Below are positions 61,501 to 64,000 of a stretch of 64,000 nucleotides of DNA, piece by piece. The notes under the pieces were generated by a model, which was not told the origin of the DNA, did not search any database, and saw nothing but the letters and a program-made list of their open reading frames with translations. Origin of the DNA: Sabellastarte sp. h YS-2021. Lineage: Eukaryota; Annelida; Polychaeta; Sabellida; Sabellidae. The stretch is from the NCBI GenBank assembly GCA_964017235.1, contig OZ024930.1, positions 154,814,221 through 154,878,220 of the forward strand, in the 5' to 3' direction. Each line of letters starts with the position of its first letter. The first letter of the stretch is position 1. Made by a program: the position numbers and the translations under genes.

Positions 61501-63579
61501 AAACTGGCCTTTGCTGAATTGTCTGCCTATCTGAGCTTACATTGCTTCTCTTCTAGAAGACTCTATTGGCTTTATTATTATTATTGTTATTATTATTATT
61601 ATTATTGGCAATTGAATTGTCATGGCAACAGGTTTTCATTTCTAGTATCTTTTCAGACAAACAAATTGATAGCCTAAGTTTTGTAGAAGCAATGCTATTT
61701 CCCAATTTAAAAAAAAATCATTGGGTTCTATTTAAGTATTCATCCTCAATTTTTACAATAAAAAGAATCATGCTGATGTTTTTTTCAGAGTCACATTTGA
61801 TCATATTACATCACATTTACTTTAACGGTGTATAAATATTATGTTGTTCCTGGTTTAAGGAACAAGTCTGTGTTTATATGATGTGCCCCATTCAGCTAGA
61901 GATGGTTAAACAACATTTGTCTATAAATTTGTGATAGCCAACTTATGTCCAGTGTATTTATATGCAAATGTAGTTTCTTAATATCCCATAATTGCTGTAT
62001 GATATTTCTTTAAATTCTAGTGTATACCAGTGCCAACGCTGGGGTTCAGACGAGGGTCTTACAAATGTGAGTGCATAAGGGGTTACTATTTCCCTGTAAA
62101 AGATCCAAGTGTGCCTAAGTACTTCAATGGTTCAGAGATTGAAGTACAATATGAAAAGAAAATGAGGGTAAGTCTGCATTTTCACATTACAAGATCATTA
62201 TTAACAGCCAGATTGATGTTTATAATGTTTGATAGCTCTATATTGTATTGTATATATTTATTCAGAGTATCTTTCCTTATTTTACCAGAGGACTTAAAGC
62301 ACTATTTGACCTACCCAGAGTGTTGATGTACATCCCGAACTCTAGTGACTGACATCCCCTTTACTGAAACATCCAATTATCCAATAAGTTTCAGATGAAG
62401 TTATTAGATAATTTTGTTTTAACAGAAGTGACCCTTCAAAAGTGTTTGCTTGACAGTCACCTGTTTGTCACATTTGAGAACCTGAGATATAATGTCACCG
62501 TTATTATTATGCAGGAAAGATGCTTTCACAAGCACACCAGCTTTTTAATTTTGGAAGATGACAAGTTCTTGTTTTCAGAATGATAAATAGGTTATTTACC
62601 TATAATTGGAATGACCTCCCTCAAGATATTCGCAGTGCAACATCAGTTGCCTCCTTCAGGAAGAAGCTTAAAACATACTTGTTTGCAAAAGCCTACCCAC
62701 CATAGCCTCCCCCGTCACATCTGTGTCTCCTTGGTACGACCTGGCTATGTCCCTTGATTAACGCCAACTGCCTTGCTTTATGTTTAGATGCACCTTAGAG
62801 TCCATCAGTGATGGAGATTAAGCGCTATAAAAGTCCACATAAGATTAGATTAGATTAGATAATTGTGCACATCCATTTCTTTGTACCAGGAGTTGCAGAG
62901 CCAATTAACCACATGTATCTATCTGTTTATACTAGAGACACCAAAGTTCAATAAATAGGCATATCGTTCTGTTTATTTCAGGAAACTAAGTCCAATAATT
63001 GTGTGTATCCATTTCTTTATATCACAGAGACAGCAGAGCCAAGCCAAGGCCCCCCCCCCAAAAAAAAAACAAAAAAAAACAAACTAAAAAACAAACAAAC
63101 AAAAAAACAAAACAAAAAACGGTATCCATCTCTTAATACAAAGTCCAATAACTGTGAACAAAGTCTAACAAGTATGTAGGACGCCCAATAACTATGTATA
63201 TCTGTGTAATGTGGGACACAAAGTCCATTGTTTATCTAACTGTGTTATAACAAATTATTATACCTAGCTATTTATTACCACAGTGAACAGAGTCCACTAT
63301 CTACACATATTCATCTCTGTTGCCAGGAACAGTTTGGCACAATAACTTATACATAATAACTGCAATATACTATATTTTTATCAGGGAGAACCCAATGACT
63401 ATGATGATCACTATAAATGTTTACAATGTGCCCCTGGTTGTGAAACATGTGTAGATGACAGTCCATGTATTCTGACACTCTACTGGCTTCAGAGGAATAT
63501 AATTCTGACCATGTCCTGTGTGATCATGTGCTTTATACCAATGCTCATGTGTTTCACGTTCAACTACAGAGATGTTAAG
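43422..63579 (+). CDS. GPR158/GPR179-like class C GPCR (metabotropic glycine receptor family), partial gene, 4 exons
   Basis: Exons 43422-43596, 44201-44321, 62021-62167 and 63385-63579 join in one frame through GT-AG introns of 604 bp, 17.7 kb and 1,217 bp. The product reads as the end of a Cache-type ligand-binding ectodomain (motif VPFFG followed by VDIDQC), a cysteine-rich EGF-like linker (CIPVP, YKCECIRGYY, CLQC, CETC, DDSPC) and a hydrophobic first transmembrane helix. This order and these motifs match the GPR158/GPR179 orphan class C receptors, of which GPR158 is known as a glycine receptor of the plasma membrane. The gene is incomplete: the first exon starts with two bases that finish a split codon, so at least one exon lies upstream, and the remaining six helices lie downstream. 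No stop or frameshift is seen. It is probably an active host gene. Whether it is nearer to GPR158 or GPR179 cannot be told. Confidence 0.85.
44201..44321 (+). CDS. Receptor exon B: Cache-to-linker junction
   Basis: The acceptor is ctttttgtag and the donor is gtaaga. The first base completes the lysine codon split from the previous exon, then 40 codons run open: GTSGIDIDLQKVDIDQCPLA and on to SAKCKKTTQ. The VDI-QC motif is typical of the GPR158/179 ectodomain just before the EGF-like linker. The exon ends in phase 0, which fits exon C. Confidence 0.85.
45205..45335 (-). mobile_element. SINE family C copy
   Basis: The + strand shows aagttggtatttcacaacctg, gttcaacagccaaagtcata and ctagccactagccac, the inverse of the family C tail-to-head order seen at 43028. 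Confidence 0.7.
45592..45709. repeat. Perfect 59-bp tandem duplication
   Basis: The segment from acctgacatataatctaatc to ctccattaaataaattac occurs twice in direct succession (45592-45650 and 45651-45709) with no difference, so it is recent or an assembly duplication. Confidence 0.92.
45985..47967 (+). pseudogene. L2/CR1-like LINE remnant with broken reverse transcriptase
   Basis: Pieces in several frames follow the order of an L2/CR1-type protein: YYSKVISDKNHYSRKQWHKL, FLVGQFASFFEQ, a pre-RT piece near 46250-46440, the core ILFDLSAAFGTIDHSTLL and IPQGSVLGPFLFSLYTKPI (46672-46935), NADD instead of YADD at 46960, then NLGVWFDSDFSLLKHVQNVC and LDYCNSLFRSF (47137-47511). Stops and frameshifts separate them. 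The last part (47740-47967) is the 3' tail ending in acgattaagctctacaaaag. The endonuclease is absent, so the copy is 5'-truncated. It lies in the 17.7-kb intron of the receptor gene, in sense orientation. Confidence 0.82.
47968..50734. other. Receptor intron, no recognised feature
   Basis: Within the 17.7-kb intron. A small triple of gccgatttg-ca-agg words lies at 48052-48100. Otherwise nothing is seen. Confidence 0.45.
50735..50990 (+). mobile_element. L2/CR1-like LINE 3' tail fragment
   Basis: The frame FQIRNSPSVASFRKHLKTHL is the conserved C-terminal end of L2/CR1-type proteins, followed by a short 3' UTR ending near ccttataataaatg. Only the last few hundred bases of the element are present. 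Confidence 0.7.
51429..52007. mobile_element. 579-bp palindromic MITE with CAG duplication
   Basis: The ends GGGCCGATTTCACAAAGG and their complement are near-identical over 18 bp and are flanked by CAG on both sides. The arms repeat ggacttaag/cttagac variants, so the single strand could fold on itself. CWG duplications and GGG ends suggest PIF/Harbinger mobilisation. No gene. Confidence 0.75.
52009..52290. repeat. Remnant of a TTCACAAAG-type palindromic repeat
   Basis: It starts with cttttgtgaatccggccc, directly against the MITE at 51429, and later carries ttcttagaaataattcttaa and tctaagaataagaaaattct, the body motif of the element at 29886-35122. It ends near gttagtgaatatgggtct. Confidence 0.5.
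54321..55880. mobile_element. Relic of a second, diverged Harbinger family element
   Basis: After the flank TAA the sequence begins TGGGTGTGTTTCAC, close to the right terminus of the Harbinger element at 29964-34543 (TGTGGGTGTTCCACCA). A degenerate form of the 16-bp palindrome (ATCATACATGTTGGAT) lies at 54446, 125 bp from this end, as in the relative. A dead Myb-like gene and a glutamine-codon-rich stretch follow in the expected order. No transposase and no matching far end were found, so the right edge is approximate. Confidence 0.6.
55319..55606 (+). pseudogene. Decayed Harbinger Myb/SANT-MADF-like gene
   Basis: The frame reads SDEEAFVDFVKDHKELYDK, shifts after a few more residues, then resumes as CKTWFESQRTRYGKLT, SGQASKEMIER and NWIQDK with in-frame TAG stops near 55510 and 55553. 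These blocks line up with the intact partner protein at 32521-33741 (VEFVKLHPELYDK, RRWFESQRTRYGKLSK, SGQALREM). A frameshift and at least two stops show it is dead. A glutamine-rich segment (55785-55860) matches the intact protein's tail. A cggctataaaatg box at 55138 may be its old promoter. Confidence 0.78.
56250..59299. other. Receptor intron, little recognised
   Basis: Apart from the SINE head at 57495-57566 there is no ordered repeat or exon-like frame with splice sites. Confidence 0.45.
57495..57566 (-). repeat. tRNA-like SINE head fragment
   Basis: The complement reads ctcggtggtttggtgattaa then cttagcggttgttggttcgaa, a tRNA-like A box/B box pair without a recognisable body. Confidence 0.5.
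59300..59640 (+). mobile_element. L2/CR1-like LINE 3' tail fragment
   Basis: The frame NSLSFNIRVNHSVLSLIRKH then FMTPLFNSSFP gives the same C-terminal motif as the copy at 50735. It ends with a ...gatattgcacctgtaaagga tail and gattattattagat. Confidence 0.65.
60290..60540 (+). mobile_element. L2/CR1-like LINE 3' tail fragment
   Basis: The stretch FRKHLKTPFNSCFP, the following UTR and the end gatatttcgcccgtgaagta parallel the copy at 59300-59640, so both come from one family. 5'-truncated. Confidence 0.62.
61574..61609. repeat. ATT trinucleotide repeat
   Basis: A run of att units with a single gtt interruption, in the large receptor intron. Confidence 0.85.
62021..62167 (+). CDS. Receptor exon C: EGF-like linker
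   Basis: The acceptor is aaattctag and the donor is gtaagt. Exactly 49 codons, phase 0 at both ends. It begins with CIPVPTLGFRRGSYKCEC and continues through IRGYYFP, a cysteine pattern like the EGF-like segment of GPR158/179. A sequon NGS follows the aromatic region. It lies 17.7 kb from the previous exon. Confidence 0.85.
62590..62865 (+). mobile_element. L2/CR1-like LINE 3' tail with gattagatta microsatellite
   Basis: The frame YNWNDLPQDIRSATSVASFR then KKLKTYLFAKAYPP is the conserved C-terminus. The 3' end is ggagattaagcgctataaaa gtcc followed by tandem gatta repeats, typical of this class. It lies in the intron between receptor exons C and D. Confidence 0.75.
62870..63375. repeat. Degenerate repeats and C/A tract in the last receptor intron
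   Basis: Phrases such as aagtccaataattgtgtgta and tccatttctttatatcac recur with much variation. A C9 tract and a long a/c run (63049-63120) lie inside. No gene is seen. Confidence 0.55.
63385..63579 (+). CDS. Receptor exon D: last linker cysteines and TM helix 1
   Basis: The acceptor is tttttatcag and the donor is gtaatt. It holds 65 codons, phase 0. The frame gives YKCLQCAPGCETC and DDSPC, then a hydrophobic run of about 23 residues (NIILTMSCVIMCFIPMLMC), taken as the first transmembrane helix. It ends in NYRDVK, the likely start of the first intracellular loop. The following exons are outside the window. Confidence 0.87.
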
Positions 63580-64000
63580 GTAATTGGATTTAATCTTTCT
63601 TTTTGTGTAAATTTGTTTATTTCAATGATAAGGTTTTTAATTTACTATTGCTTGAAAAGTAACATGGAATCAAAATTATGAAAGCAACAGGTTAGACTGT
63701 AGTAAATTTGATCCAATGACACAAAAAATGAAGCATCGTAATCTGTATGCTCACTGATTGTGTGTTTCGTTACTGGTTTTGTCAAGAAACTTGAATAAAG
63801 TTAACTGGTTAATATTTTTGTGTAAGTTGTTGTTATAATCTGTGTTTCCATTAAAGACCATTATCAAAATTCTATGGAGCCCAGATTAAGACATTCTGTT
63901 CAAATTCACAACATACAGTTAGAGTACACCAGAATTTAGTAGAACCAGTAAATGGTCAACATTTCTTTAGTCTTGAGTAATAGCTGAAAGTTATAGATTT

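Overview
The window looks like nuclear DNA of a marine invertebrate (mollusc, other lophotrochozoan or invertebrate deuterostome; not decided). It is AT-rich, and its genes have short exons with GT-AG introns and one intron of about 17.7 kb. About a dozen repeat families fill the rest: tRNA-headed SINEs, LINE remnants, PIF/Harbinger elements, several MITE families and tandem arrays. There are no operons, ribosome-binding sites or other bacterial features.

One host gene is recognisable. Four + strand exons (43422-43596, 44201-44321, 62021-62167, 63385-63579) join in frame. They encode the end of the Cache-like ectodomain, a cysteine-rich/EGF-like linker and the first transmembrane helix of a class C GPCR of the GPR158/GPR179 (metabotropic glycine receptor) type. 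The gene is open at both ends: I could not find the upstream exons in the window, and the rest of the seven-helix domain lies beyond 64000.

The richest region is 29.6-35.1 kb, a nest of elements. A dispersed repeat holds a palindromic MITE (29886-35122), which in turn holds a 4.6-kb PIF/Harbinger element (29964-34543). The Harbinger element carries a DDE transposase on the + strand, broken by three lesions but with its D-D-E triad kept. On the - strand it carries a long, open Myb/SANT-MADF-like partner gene. Between the two lie three tandem hairpins resembling the histone mRNA 3' stem-loop, and a 43-bp tandem repeat. A 619-bp internally deleted derivative lies at 21487-22105, and a diverged relic with a dead partner gene lies from 54321.

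Other content by region: 0-13 kb is mostly AT-rich non-coding DNA with a degenerate tandem array (2160-2620) and dispersed-repeat fragments. A 5'-truncated LINE at 13.6-15.8 kb keeps a long uninterrupted reverse-transcriptase frame. Tandem arrays lie at 16.9-17.96, 20.16-20.34 and 27.15-27.83 kb. An L2/CR1-like LINE wreck lies at 45.98-47.97 kb, and four further 3' tails of similar elements lie at 50.7, 59.3, 60.3 and 62.6 kb, all in the large or the following intron of the receptor gene and all in its sense orientation. MITEs with readable target-site duplications lie at 41359-41712 (TA) and 51429-52007 (CAG).

All coordinates were read by eye. Element edges without a clear terminal repeat or duplication are approximate.
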